A stretch of 21,096 nt of DNA from Candidatus Thorarchaeota archaeon (GTDB lineage Archaea > Asgardarchaeota > Thorarchaeia > Thorarchaeales > Thorarchaeaceae), in contig JAEORN010000031.1 of NCBI GenBank assembly GCA_016840825.1, positions 1-21,096 on the forward strand. Direction: 5' to 3'. The translations under genes were made by a program, and so were the position numbers. Below the pieces are notes generated by a model. The model was not told where the DNA came from. It did no database searches and saw only the letters and a program-made list of their open reading frames with translations. Shown here piece by piece: positions 8,460 through 16,792 of this stretch. Within the stretch, counting starts at the first letter, position 1; each line of letters begins with the position of its first letter.

Positions 8460-8478
8460 TTCCCACTGTGGAAATATT
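8456..8478. promoter_or_regulatory. Operator-like palindrome 3 overlapping the MarR promoter
   Basis: The core CCAC-T-GTGG is centred at 8467 and flanked by AATATT on both sides, with one mismatched pair between core and flanks. It shares the TTCC...GGAA pattern of palindromes 1 and 2 and begins inside the TATA box. A repressor bound here would block the basal factors, which fits autoregulation of the MarR gene. Confidence 0.65.
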
Positions 8479-8509
8479 CTAGTCTGGATAGAATGGACTA
8501 GGTGAGATG

Positions 8510-8944
8510 ATGTCGAATACTGTAGAGATTGTGGAGTTGTTTACAAAAATCCTAGAATCAATTACATTCACGATTGAGGAGCTAGAATTCAATAATTATC
8601 AGATAGGAAGAGGGATTTTCATTATCGATTATATTGGGAACAACGAGCCCTGTAATCTGAAGGACATCTATGAGCATACGAAATTTCCTCCTAGTACGGC
8701 ATCTCGAAGGGTAGATGAGCTTGTGAAGGTAGGATTCATTGAGAGAACAAGATCAGAAGAGGATAGAAGAGAAATTATCCTCCGATTAAGTGAAGATGGA
8801 CACACAGTATTCAAGATATTCAGAGATCATCGAATAAAATCACTCAAACAATTTCTCAAGTCATTCGATTCGAACGAGGTTGAAAACTTCACACGAGTTC
8901 TTCGACACCTTGTAGATAATCATGAAGATATCTTTGTGATCTAA
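8510..8944 (+). CDS. MarR-family transcriptional regulator, 144 aa
   Basis: This is a dimeric winged-helix repressor of MarR type. An N-terminal dimerisation helix (about 3-30) is followed by the reader-head region CNLKDIYEHTKFPPSTASRRVDELVKVGFIERT (split around residues 48-80), the MarR wing signature SEEDRREIILRLSEDG (82-97), and a long C-terminal helix pair for dimerisation. The length of 144 residues is typical. Of two consecutive ATGs (8507 and 8510), the second is better placed, 4 bases after AGGTGA. Three related palindromes in the divergent gap upstream are the likely operators, one of them over its own TATA box, so it probably represses itself and the neighbouring four-helix membrane protein. 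The ligand is unknown. Confidence 0.9.
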   Translation: MSNTVEIVELFTKILESITFTIEELEFNNYQIGRGIFIIDYIGNNEPCNLKDIYEHTKFPPSTASRRVDELVKVGFIERTRSEEDRREIILRLSEDGHTVFKIFRDHRIKSLKQFLKSFDSNEVENFTRVLRHLVDNHEDIFVI

Positions 8945-9018
8945 CGATTATAGTTCTGTCAGCAAAACTAAGTAGGACAATATGCATACTATAGTTGCGT
9001 GCATTAGGAGGCGATCCG

Positions 9019-9858
9019 ATGAGTATAGAATTACCTGAGATAGAAATTCTATCTAAACAAATGAATGAGATGATGACTTCAAAGACCATAGCTGAGGTGC
9101 GTGTGGAAAATTATGAGAAGCTGCAGAAAACAGGATTCTTCAATAATGACACCACTGCATACGGTAATCTCGTTGGTGGCAAGATAAAGGAGGTGATGGG
9201 TAGAGGGACTGTTATCAGAATCAAAATGGATAAGGAAAGAAATCTTTTGCTGGCACCTGAAATGGGCGGAGAACTAGCTTTGCTTTCAGTCGAATCCAAT
9301 CTACCTAAGAAGTATCATCTTCGAGTTGACTTCACCGATGGTAGCATTTTCTCCGTCTATTTGAAAGGGTATGGTTTAATCTATGCTTCAAATGATTCGA
9401 ATCTCTCCAATGTCTACTCGTATAACAGGGATTTTCTAAATGGAGTTTCACCATTGGAACAAGATTATACAATGGATTACGTAAAAAGAGCTCTTGAGGA
9501 GAAAGATAGGAATCTGAAAACTCTACTTGTAGGGAAAGAAGCCATTGTTGTTGGATATGGAAATGCAGGATTCCAAGAAATCGCATATGAATCGGGAATC
9601 CATCCCAAAAGAAAAAGTTCGACATTATCACCTGCAGAAAAGAAGGCTCTGTATAAGGCAATTAAAAGCGTCACAGATATGCGGATTAAGAAAGGTGGAA
9701 AGGACTCATTCATCGATCTCTTCGGACATCAGGGAAAGCATGTTCCGCTGATAGGAGGGCATCTCAGAGATAAGGAGTGCCCACGCTGCGGGACAAAGAT
9801 TGAAAGATTGATGTTTGGAGGCGGTCCTACATACCTTTGTCCATCCTGTCAAATCTAA
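9019..9858 (+). CDS. Atypical Fpg/Nei-family DNA glycosylase-like protein, 279 aa
   Basis: This has the three-part architecture of the formamidopyrimidine-DNA glycosylase/endonuclease VIII family. It opens with ELPEIEI (residues 4-10), then a beta-sandwich region (to about 130), a helix-two-turn-helix region with GYGNAGFQEIAYESGIHPKR (about 178-197), and a C-terminal zinc finger of two CxxC pairs (CPRC and CPSC). Family enzymes normally start M-P-E, and the N-terminal Pro left after Met removal is the catalytic nucleophile. Here the start reads M-S-I-E-L-P-E, so that Pro is absent while the Glu is kept. The zinc-finger Arg that contacts DNA is also replaced (FGGGPTY). I recall a divergent branch of the family that starts in a similar way, so this may be a subfamily trait. 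The ATG at 9019, after GGAGGCGAT, is preferred over the TTG at 8995. The role may be repair by another nucleophile, or non-catalytic DNA binding. Confidence 0.88.
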   Translation: MSIELPEIEILSKQMNEMMTSKTIAEVRVENYEKLQKTGFFNNDTTAYGNLVGGKIKEVMGRGTVIRIKMDKERNLLLAPEMGGELALLSVESNLPKKYHLRVDFTDGSIFSVYLKGYGLIYASNDSNLSNVYSYNRDFLNGVSPLEQDYTMDYVKRALEEKDRNLKTLLVGKEAIVVGYGNAGFQEIAYESGIHPKRKSSTLSPAEKKALYKAIKSVTDMRIKKGGKDSFIDLFGHQGKHVPLIGGHLRDKECPRCGTKIERLMFGGGPTYLCPSCQI

Positions 9859-9866
9859 TATACATC

Positions 9867-9875
9867 TTATAAAAA
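9867..9875 (+). promoter_or_regulatory. Probable TATA box of the polyprenol-kinase-like gene
   Basis: TTATAAAAA lies 58-66 bases before the ATG at 9933, in the short gap after the Fpg-like gene. It would place the transcript start near 9895 and make this gene independently transcribed. Pattern only. Confidence 0.4.
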
Positions 9876-9932
9876 GAGGATAGACAACAGATAGAATGAA
9901 ATGGGACTCAATTCCGCTAAGATGTGACAAGT

Positions 9933-10670
9933 ATGGTAGAGCTAATAATCGGAGAACTAACAGAAATTGATGTTATTCTCGCATTATTCACAGGACTAGC
10001 CGGAGGTATCATTCTAGCTTCTGCATATGTTATGGCGGAAAAAGGCGTAAGTAAATGGAAACCAAGGAAAATGGTCCATATTGGCATGGGGTCTATCATC
10101 GCCCTCACAGTTCACGCTTATGCCACAATAAGTGGACCAGCACTAGCTGCAGGAATCTTTCTTACTATCCTAGTATATGCCTGGGCTCATAAGAGTGATT
10201 TAATCACTGAGCTTTTAGTTGCAGGTAGTCGAGAGAATGAGAGCTCATTGAATACATTTGCATCTGGCTTTATGGGTATGATTGCGTTTGTGGTATCGTT
10301 TCTAATCTTCTTTCAACGTCCAGAGATATTTGTTGCAGCAATTCTTGCTGTTGCATGGGGAGATGCAGCAGGAGAGGTGGTAGGAAGGTCTGTTGGAGGA
10401 ACTATTTTGAAAAGAAGATTCAGAGGGAAATCAGTAGAGGGTAGCTTTGGAGTTTGGGCCATGACAGTTGTTTCAATCTTAGTAGCGATGTTCATTTATT
10501 CTGATGCTTGTCCTTTGTGTGTTCTTATTCAGATAGCACTAATTGGAATTGTGATAATGATATTGGAGTTATTCAGCATCGGATGGACTGATAATTTCCT
10601 TATCCCACTTGCTACAGCATTTCTCATGTGGTTACTAATATTTCCTAGTATGCCATTATTTCTTGCGTAG
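9933..10670 (+). CDS. SEC59/DGK1/VTE5-type CTP-dependent polyprenol (dolichol/phytol) kinase-like membrane protein, 245 aa
   Basis: This is an integral membrane protein of the dolichol/phytol/diacylglycerol kinase family, which transfers phosphate from CTP to an isoprenoid alcohol; related enzymes are CDP-lipid synthases. Conserved features in order are RKMVHI (45-50), the nucleotide-site motif GDAAGEVVGR (143-152) and its partner KSVEGSFG (166-173), all between hydrophobic helices, then a Glu at 212 and DN at 220-221 near the last helices. About six to seven membrane segments are visible. In archaea such an enzyme could recycle dolichol-type carriers or geranylgeraniol for glycosylation or lipid synthesis. 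The exact substrate is inference. The start could also be the GTG at 9924; neither has a strong ribosome binding site. It ends 4 bases from the convergent SRPBCC gene. Confidence 0.82.
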   Translation: MVELIIGELTEIDVILALFTGLAGGIILASAYVMAEKGVSKWKPRKMVHIGMGSIIALTVHAYATISGPALAAGIFLTILVYAWAHKSDLITELLVAGSRENESSLNTFASGFMGMIAFVVSFLIFFQRPEIFVAAILAVAWGDAAGEVVGRSVGGTILKRRFRGKSVEGSFGVWAMTVVSILVAMFIYSDACPLCVLIQIALIGIVIMILELFSIGWTDNFLIPLATAFLMWLLIFPSMPLFLA

Positions 10671-10674
10671 GTGG

Positions 10675-11661
10675 TTATTCCCAATCGATTATTCTGGTTA
10701 TACCACTCTCTCCGAGTTCACAAACAAGCTTTAGTTCAGCAAGGATACTAGTCCAGCCAACATCATACCCAACCACGGCTTCTGGTGACTTGAACCCATG
10801 ATGATGCAGGCTTACTAATGTTGTGTCTTCAATTTGCTCAAAGCGAATATTCACCAGGGTTTCAGGCTCATCTCCATATACCCATGTGAACTCGATCTCC
10901 TTTTCTGGCACCATCTTCCTAAATATCAGAGGTCCTTTCCCTTCTGCCCACCATGTGTAAATGCCAGCATATTGTCTGTCAACGACAGGATCCTCGGCTC
11001 TCACAAAATGTCTTAACTTCTCAGGGTTGACCCAGACATCAAAAGGTAATATTGGCGGAGCCCTAACTGCAACACTTAATCTTACATCTGGAGGGTCATA
11101 AGGTGTGACTCTGAGAGGATGATAATCAGTATAGTCGAATTTGAATGCTGGAGATCCAAGCTCAATAACTGATTTGAAGTTGGCTAGTAATATGTTCCAA
11201 TGGTCTGATAGATGAAGATCCTTTGCACCATCTGGAATTGCTCCATGCTTCACGTCGATTTGTGTGCCCATAGGTATGGCAACGAACCGTATAACAAAAA
11301 GAGTCTCAGTTCCAAGTATACCCCAACTGAAGAGAATCGCTCGTGGATGCTTGTATCGTTTAATATTCCAAGTGTTCTCCATTTCAGGAGTTGTAGGTGC
11401 GTTCTTTCCAGAGAAGCGAATATAGCCATGAGGGGACATATCGGCACTAATCTCATTTCCAAGCCATTGAGTCATGATGACAGGATTCAGGAAGCTCTCC
11501 CATACCTCGTCAACAGGACGAGCTATCCGCACCGATAAATGAATGATAGGCATTACATCCTCCACTGGCTGCTCAGCCACGATACCACTCTCTCTCTTTG
11601 ATTCTTCTAGGTTCCTTATCTTTCTGCTGATTGAATCAACAGAACTTGTGAGTACAGACAT
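10675..11661 (-). CDS. Tandem SRPBCC (AHSA1-like) domain protein, 328 aa
   Basis: Two START/Bet v1-like helix-grip domains lie in tandem. The first (about 38-165) has IHLSVRIARPVDEVWESFLNPVIMTQWLG split over its first strand and helices, and ends in a long helix with HWNILLANFKSVIEL. The second (about 182-322) repeats the plan: VRLSVAVRAPPILPFDVW, then VNPEKLRHFV, then TLVSLHHHGF and a final helix with GWTSILAELKLVCEL. Each has the AHSA1-type cavity pattern, which in the superfamily binds hydrophobic ligands or Hsp90. The second domain is more divergent, with APP where Arg-Pro usually sits. A charged N-terminal helix (about 1-30) precedes them. There is no signal peptide, so it is cytosolic. 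The upstream gap is only 76 bases and carries the terminator of the preceding gene, so it probably has its own promoter. The function is not known. Confidence 0.85.
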   Translation of the reverse strand: MSVLTSSVDSISRKIRNLEESKRESGIVAEQPVEDVMPIIHLSVRIARPVDEVWESFLNPVIMTQWLGNEISADMSPHGYIRFSGKNAPTTPEMENTWNIKRYKHPRAILFSWGILGTETLFVIRFVAIPMGTQIDVKHGAIPDGAKDLHLSDHWNILLANFKSVIELGSPAFKFDYTDYHPLRVTPYDPPDVRLSVAVRAPPILPFDVWVNPEKLRHFVRAEDPVVDRQYAGIYTWWAEGKGPLIFRKMVPEKEIEFTWVYGDEPETLVNIRFEQIEDTTLVSLHHHGFKSPEAVVGYDVGWTSILAELKLVCELGESGITRIIDWE

Positions 11662-11700
11662 ATCAGCCTTTTCTGCATATAGGCTATCAGATAGGGGAAT

Positions 11701-11731
11701 TAAAAAGAAAAGAAGGGGTCAAGAGACCCCT
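11701..11731 (-). terminator. Hairpin plus T-rich tract after the Trp-Pro repeat membrane protein gene
   Basis: On the minus strand AGGGGTC and GACCCCT form a perfect 7-base stem (11714-11731) around a four-base loop. A run made almost only of T follows (11701-11711 read on the minus strand). It begins 7 bases after the stop codon at 11738 and fits a transcription terminator. Confidence 0.7.
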
Positions 11732-11737
11732 CATGAC

Positions 11738-12871
11738 TTACATTTCTTTACTCAGTGGCCAACGTCGCCACACATAAGCAAAGAGAAGTTGGATGTACAA
11801 CATCATTATCATGAACGGAACGGGATACACTTCAAGAAGTGGACCACTGTACCCTAATAGTGGAGCCAACGGATAGAACAGAACAAAGACTGCAAAGCCA
11901 ATTATCACTACTAGCAGTAAACGCATAATGAAATTCTTCATCTGAGAATATCCTTTTGGCCAGTTGTCCATAAACAGCGATACTGCAATCACACCGATAA
12001 TTAGGCTGTCTGCAATTGCAACGTTCATGAAACCAGTTGCTATGATAAGATCTCCAGATAGTCCAAATGCGGTTCCAATCATAGCAGCAAACAAACCAAG
12101 ATATCCGCCGACAATTGTGAATACTATTCCCAAGACAAAACAGACGATGAATGCAAGAATTCCGATGATGGGTTGCTTTCCAGCTTTATTCCATGGCCAG
12201 TATTCGAATGTCATTAATGTCAGCAAAGCAAAGAATATCATCCATTGAGTTATTCCAAGACTGAATCCATAATACTCGACAATGAATACTGGAGGATTGG
12301 GTTGCCAAGATTGGTAGAATAGTACAAACCAGAAAATCAGTGTTACAATCCAACCTACAATAAACACACGAATCCCACGACCAGGCTGCTTTTTATCAAA
12401 GAATGGCCAGTACATCGTTCCGGCTACGAAGACAACACCAAAGGCAAACAAGCTTCCTGATAATGCACCGAATATAGCAGTTCCAGCATAGATGCCAATA
12501 GGAGTTGCAGGGAAGAATGCAACAATCATAAAGGAAACCAGAAAGAATAGCACTAGAGCCGTTACAACGTTTATTACTGTTCCAAGTAACCCAGCCTTCC
12601 AGATTTTATTCTGTTTATATGCAGGCCAGTTCTCAAACCAGATAGCAAAAAGAACAGCCATTAAACCAAAGCTACCTAGTAAGGTCCATGTATTAGAAGT
12701 AGTAGCATAGTCCATACCAGCCAACATGGGAATCCACCACACTATCATAGTAATGACAAATGTGTAGATTAATCCGATAATACCAGCGAGTGGTTGCTTC
12801 CATCTAGGTACAACCATTAGGGGAGCTTCCTCAGCCTCGGGTATTCCAACTTTTTCACCTGTTAACGCCAA
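11738..12871 (-). CDS. Polytopic membrane protein with five spaced Trp-Pro motifs (internal ~70-residue repeats), 377 aa
   Basis: I recognise no family. The protein is almost wholly hydrophobic, with about ten to eleven membrane helices after a polar N-terminus of ~25 residues. Five Trp-Pro motifs recur at W82 (FENWP), W155 (MYWP), W225 (FEYWP), W304 (MDNWP) and W371 (WRRWP), spaced 73, 70, 79 and 67 residues apart. Each ends a helix and is followed by a short loop with Lys, Arg or Gly-Lys (for example KQNKIWKAG, KKQPGRG, NKAGKQP) and the next helix. This implies two helices per repeat and an origin by repeated duplication. The start is a TTG at 12871 with AGAGAGGTG upstream; the next in-frame starts would clip the N-terminus. 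Transport or a structural role are both open. It is flanked by a terminator and divergent from the MFS gene. Confidence 0.8.
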   Translation of the reverse strand: MALTGEKVGIPEAEEAPLMVVPRWKQPLAGIIGLIYTFVITMIVWWIPMLAGMDYATTSNTWTLLGSFGLMAVLFAIWFENWPAYKQNKIWKAGLLGTVINVVTALVLFFLVSFMIVAFFPATPIGIYAGTAIFGALSGSLFAFGVVFVAGTMYWPFFDKKQPGRGIRVFIVGWIVTLIFWFVLFYQSWQPNPPVFIVEYYGFSLGITQWMIFFALLTLMTFEYWPWNKAGKQPIIGILAFIVCFVLGIVFTIVGGYLGLFAAMIGTAFGLSGDLIIATGFMNVAIADSLIIGVIAVSLFMDNWPKGYSQMKNFIMRLLLVVIIGFAVFVLFYPLAPLLGYSGPLLEVYPVPFMIMMLYIQLLFAYVWRRWPLSKEM

Positions 12872-13016
12872 ATCTCAACACCTCTCTTAAACAATGAGAT
12901 TATCTGAAATCTATAGCTTTCCCCCTACTTTAAGACTTCGAATTGAAATAGAATTGATGCAAACAACATGAACTTAAGTTGGATATGAAACGGGTTTTCT
13001 GGGCAGGGATAACCAG

Positions 13017-14273
13017 ATGCAAGATGATAGCAAGTCTATTGATGGAACCCAGATTCGCAGGAATCAAAGAGAGTTCCTTGGATTGAGTAGCAATCTCTGG
13101 CGACTTGCATTGGTAATGGGGATTTCGCAGTTTTCTATAGGTCTCTGGAAATGGGAGTTCAGCATTTTCCTAAGGACTATAATCGAACCCTGGCAAATGG
13201 GTCTTGTCTTTTCATCTGGGACCCTAGCAGGTATTATTGGAGGGTATTCATCTGGTTTCATTGCTGATTATATTGGAAGACGAAAAACTCTGGCTATTAG
13301 TTTCATCCCTGTGGCCATCGGATTGCTAACACTATCATTCTTTCCTCTATGGCCCATATTAGCATTGCAATGGGGATTAATCTGGTCAGGAACGAATGCG
13401 GCGCGTATAATCTCTGGAGCAATGCCTGCAGATGAAATAGCAAAAGATCGAGGAAGAAATCCTGCCACTCGATTCATGATGGTCACGATGCCACTTTGGT
13501 TTGTGGATGGCCTGAGTCCTTTACTTGGTGCATTTATGCTCAGCTCTGGATATACTTCATCACACCTCCATCTGCTCGCATCTCTCGGAGCAGTTTTTGC
13601 TTTAATTGTCACAATATCAGTTCTAAGAGAATCGTTAGAAAACGAGATAGTGACTAAAGCAAAGAGTGGTCCGCCAATATCATTTAGGCAGATGGGAAGG
13701 GACTTCTGGAAGATAGTTGCGGGTATGGCATTTTTCATGTTCTTTTGGTCAACTTCAATACAATATCTGGGTAACCTGTGTGTTGATGAATGGGGAGTAG
13801 ACACTGTAACCTATGGTATGACATGGAGTGTCTTTTCATTGACAAGTGCCTTCCTGATGTACTTCTCAAGTAAACTAGCTGAGAGGAATCTAAAATTATC
13901 ACTTACAGCTTCAGTTGCCTTCAATGGATTAGTATTCATCTGGTTTGGTGTAGGGGAGGGGGCGCCTATGATGTTTCTAATTAATTTCGTATGGGCAATA
14001 CCATTCATTATCTGGCAAGGATCGCAGAAGAGTCTCTTGCTTGCAAATGTACCAGATGAAGCAAAAGGTAGAGCCTTAGGAACCTATGGGTTCACTCAGA
14101 ATACGATTAGTATATTCTCCAGTATGTTCGGTGCACTCCTCTGGGAATTGACAGATAGTCTGCGTTTTGTGTGGGTCTTATCAGGGATTGGGATGTTCTC
14201 GACAATATTCATACTCGTCCCGATACTTCGTACCATAGGTTCGAAAGATAGTGATACTATCTTGGTGCAATAG
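13017..14273 (+). CDS. Major facilitator superfamily transporter, 418 aa
   Basis: This is a twelve-helix secondary transporter. The helix 2-3 loop carries the canonical MFS motif A, GFIADYIGRRK (residues 80-90, with D84, G87, R88, R89 and K90). The second half begins near residue 230, after a central loop with RESLENEIVTKAKSG, and the total length is typical. Several Trp and Pro residues near helix ends (WKWEF, EPWQ) may line the pore. The substrate cannot be assigned: sugar, drug and organic-acid carriers all share this outline. The ATG at 13017 follows a weak purine stretch. A TATA-like CTTAAGTT at about 12973-12980 would give a short leader. An alpha/beta hydrolase follows 55 bases downstream on the same strand and may be co-transcribed. 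Confidence 0.9.
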   Translation: MQDDSKSIDGTQIRRNQREFLGLSSNLWRLALVMGISQFSIGLWKWEFSIFLRTIIEPWQMGLVFSSGTLAGIIGGYSSGFIADYIGRRKTLAISFIPVAIGLLTLSFFPLWPILALQWGLIWSGTNAARIISGAMPADEIAKDRGRNPATRFMMVTMPLWFVDGLSPLLGAFMLSSGYTSSHLHLLASLGAVFALIVTISVLRESLENEIVTKAKSGPPISFRQMGRDFWKIVAGMAFFMFFWSTSIQYLGNLCVDEWGVDTVTYGMTWSVFSLTSAFLMYFSSKLAERNLKLSLTASVAFNGLVFIWFGVGEGAPMMFLINFVWAIPFIIWQGSQKSLLLANVPDEAKGRALGTYGFTQNTISIFSSMFGALLWELTDSLRFVWVLSGIGMFSTIFILVPILRTIGSKDSDTILVQ

Positions 14274-14328
14274 ATTCGTTTGCCATGCTTTTTTAGGAAG
14301 AAAGCCTCTGGAGAATGTGTGCGTCAAA

Positions 14329-15102
14329 ATGGAGATAGTCACACTAGATGGTCGAGAAGTTGCATACAAGATAAGTGGAAATGAATCAGGCCCGAAATTG
14401 ATCTTGATTCATGGCTTATTCGTGAACAGTGATTGTTGGAGAGACCAGCTGCCCTTCTTTGAGAAGGATTACCATGTGATGAGATTTGATTTGCATGGTC
14501 ATGGTCGCTCATACAAACCGGGGAAAAGATTCACGATTCGGAACTATGTGACTGATATGGTTAATCTCCTCAATCATATTGGGTGGACAGAGGAACTCGT
14601 TCTAATGGGGCACTCGTTAGGTGGAATGGTCGCCCTAGTATTTGCTCTGGAAAATCCAAATAGTGTCAAGAAACTCGTTATTGCAAGCTCATACTGTTTC
14701 GTTAGCAATGAAGCTATAACGGATGTAGCAGGTCGTGTCAATACAAATCCGATTGATAAGTTCGGTCTAGGTATAGGTAAGAGAGGATTAAATCCATACA
14801 AGGAAGAGGATGCGATATGGATAGCCAGTCAAGTAAGTGACTACATGACAACCAAGGATGCACTTCTAGCAACAGGAGCATCAGCCGGGTTCAACATTTG
14901 CGAGAATCTGAGAAATCTGCAAACTCCTACACTACTGGTTGTAGGAGCGAAAGACATCACGACGCCTGTATGGGCATCTGAGATGTTACATGAATGGCTA
15001 CCACATTCAGACATTGAGATAATAGAAGAGGCAGCTCATCTAGTTATCATTGACCATTCAGAAGAATTCAATCGATTGGTAGCAGAATTCCTCAATAGAT
15101 AA
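14329..15102 (+). CDS. Alpha/beta-fold hydrolase, 258 aa
   Basis: This is a cytosolic alpha/beta hydrolase with a complete catalytic apparatus: an oxyanion-region HG (LIHGLF, 28-29), the nucleophile elbow GHSLGG with S96, the acid D209 in VGAKDITTP, and the base H237 in [10 protein letters not shown]. The motif DLHGHGRS (54-61) and the cap region (about 122-185) match the esterase/C-C hydrolase/haloperoxidase-like group, whose members cleave esters or activated C-C bonds. I took the ATG at 14329 because the protein then opens [17 protein letters not shown], a typical family start. An in-frame GTG at 14317 sits closer to GGAG and is an alternative. Its place after an MFS gene suggests uptake and hydrolysis of the same compound, but that is inference. 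Confidence 0.9.
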   Translation: MEIVTLDGREVAYKISGNESGPKLILIHGLFVNSDCWRDQLPFFEKDYHVMRFDLHGHGRSYKPGKRFTIRNYVTDMVNLLNHIGWTEELVLMGHSLGGMVALVFALENPNSVKKLVIASSYCFVSNEAITDVAGRVNTNPIDKFGLGIGKRGLNPYKEEDAIWIASQVSDYMTTKDALLATGASAGFNICENLRNLQTPTLLVVGAKDITTPVWASEMLHEWLPHSDIEIIEEAAHLVIIDHSEEFNRLVAEFLNR

Positions 15103-15126
15103 GCATTCCATTTGCACGAGGATTCC

Positions 15127-15133
15127 TTATAAT
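15127..15133 (+). promoter_or_regulatory. Probable TATA box of the first sensor kinase gene
   Basis: TTATAAT lies 47 bases before the ATG at 15174. The expected transcript start near 15152-15157 would leave a leader that just contains the ribosome binding site AAGGGGA. Pattern and spacing only. Confidence 0.4.
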
Positions 15134-15173
15134 TCCTATAGAACTCTACAAATATCAACCAAGGGGACCGGAT

Positions 15174-16664
15174 ATGCAAGATGCTAGAAATACAGGAAAT
15201 GAAGATACTAACTACTATACTAGGAATCTGATTTTCCAAGAACTGCTCAAACATACACATGATGCAATCAGCATACTATCTTCAGATATTGAGTATCTTG
15301 AGCAAAATAACGCAAATAGGGAATTACTTGGATATACTGATAATGAGCTAATTGGCAAGTCCCCTGCAATTATCATGAGTGATGGTGCTTTCAGAGAGTT
15401 CGTGAAGAATGTAAAAGATACAGGTATGTTCATTGGAGAGATTCAGGTACAGAAAGCAGATGGAAATCATATCCTAACAGAGATGCATGTGTTTGAAATT
15501 GATGCACAAGAAGATACTCCTTTGATTTACCTTGTGATTTCGAGAGAGCTTACTGATAGTGATCAAATCAAGAAAGCTTTGGAAGAGAGTGCAAAGAAAT
15601 ACCGGACACTCTTTGAGAACGCAAATGATGCGATATTTCTAATGAAGGACGATGTCTTTATCGAATGTAATGATAGAACCTTAGAAATGTATGGTTGTAC
15701 TAGAGATCAGATATTACAAAGTACTCCATACCGCTTCTCTCCTCTTACCCAACCAGATGGAAGAGATTCTAAGGAGAAAGCATTAGAGAAAATTAACGAT
15801 GCATTTGCAGGGCAACCACAATTCTTTGAGTGGAAGCACATTCAATACGATGGTACTCCATTTGATGCAGAAGTAAGTCTGAATGCAATTGAATTTGGAG
15901 AAATGCATGTACTACAGGCTATCGTTAGAGACATTACCGAGAGAAAGAGAATCGAGAAGACGCTTAAAGAGAGTCATAGGCAATTAGAGAATGCTCAGTC
16001 TAGAGCACAATTCTTCAACGATTTGCTATCACATGATTTAGTCAATATCAATCAGGGTGTACTGGCGAGTTTAGAACTGATCTTGATGGATGAACTTCCA
16101 GAAGGAATTAGAAATCTATTAACAACTACAGCTGAGCAGGTAAGAAGAGGCATCAATGTGATGTCAAATGTGAGAAAGATTTCTGAAATCGAAAGCGGAG
16201 AATCGCCTCTTGTTCCAGTTAATCTTCGAAGTTCAATGAAAATAGCTATAGATCTGGTTTGTCAGAGTTTCCCAAATCGAGAGATAGATGTGAGAGCGGA
16301 TATCGATCCAAATCTGCTTTTATCTGCAGATAGTCTGTTGGTTGACTTGATCTATAATATCCTTCATAATAGTGTGAAACACACGGAAGATGACCCAGTA
16401 ATAATTGATGTCAGCGTATCGAATATCGAAAGTGAAGATCATGTACAGTTATCGTTCGAAGATAATGGCCAAGGAATTCCTAATGATGTCAAGCCTCTAA
16501 TATTCGACAAATACGCGATGGACAAGTACAAGCAATCAGGAATTGGTCTAACATTAGTCAAGACTATAATTGATCATTACCATGGGAAAGTGGTTGTAGA
16601 AGATAGAGTCAAAGGAGATTATACACAAGGAACACGTTTCATATTCCACATACATAAAGCCTAA
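15174..16664 (+). CDS. Soluble sensor histidine kinase, PAS-PAS-HisKA-HATPase, 496 aa
   Basis: This is a cytosolic two-component sensor kinase. Two PAS domains (about 17-128 and 139-258) each end in the usual linker (the second in [13 protein letters not shown]). A dimerisation helix follows with the phosphoacceptor H287 in [12 protein letters not shown], then the ATPase domain: N box with N395 and N399 ([11 protein letters not shown]), G1 box DNGQG (430-434) and G2 box SGIGLTLV (455-462). No membrane helix or receiver domain is present, so the input must be internal, such as redox state, a ligand or light. The PAS cofactor cannot be read. The ATG follows AAGGGGA. The next gene encodes a larger kinase whose core is clearly related, including the shared ending (VEDRV...G.RF). 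No response regulator gene lies in the window. Confidence 0.93.
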   Translation: MQDARNTGNEDTNYYTRNLIFQELLKHTHDAISILSSDIEYLEQNNANRELLGYTDNELIGKSPAIIMSDGAFREFVKNVKDTGMFIGEIQVQKADGNHILTEMHVFEIDAQEDTPLIYLVISRELTDSDQIKKALEESAKKYRTLFENANDAIFLMKDDVFIECNDRTLEMYGCTRDQILQSTPYRFSPLTQPDGRDSKEKALEKINDAFAGQPQFFEWKHIQYDGTPFDAEVSLNAIEFGEMHVLQAIVRDITERKRIEKTLKESHRQLENAQSRAQFFNDLLSHDLVNINQGVLASLELILMDELPEGIRNLLTTTAEQVRRGINVMSNVRKISEIESGESPLVPVNLRSSMKIAIDLVCQSFPNREIDVRADIDPNLLLSADSLLVDLIYNILHNSVKHTEDDPVIIDVSVSNIESEDHVQLSFEDNGQGIPNDVKPLIFDKYAMDKYKQSGIGLTLVKTIIDHYHGKVVVEDRVKGDYTQGTRFIFHIHKA

Positions 16665-16792
16665 TCTTAGAAAAGAAAATTCAAGGAGAATGAAGAAGAT
16701 TATATCCACGTGGGTAAATATGTTCCATGGGGAGATTTGTTCCGAGTCGTCGGTAAGAGCTAGTAGATCTTCACTCATAGGAGATAGCAACA

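Noticed and set aside
8995..9018. Upstream TTG start of the Fpg-like gene, adding MRALGGDP
   Set aside because: GGAGGCGAT sits inside this stretch and fits the ATG at 9019. The longer form would move the conserved ELPE further from the N-terminus, which matters in this family.
13268..13804. 178-residue minus-strand frame inside the MFS gene
   Set aside because: It is antisense to a well-conserved transporter with motif A, and its translation has no domain or membrane pattern of its own.
14284..14294. T run after the MFS gene as a terminator
   Set aside because: Six Ts follow the stop region, but there is no hairpin and the hydrolase gene starts soon after. It could be a weak archaeal T-tract signal, but this is not enough to call.
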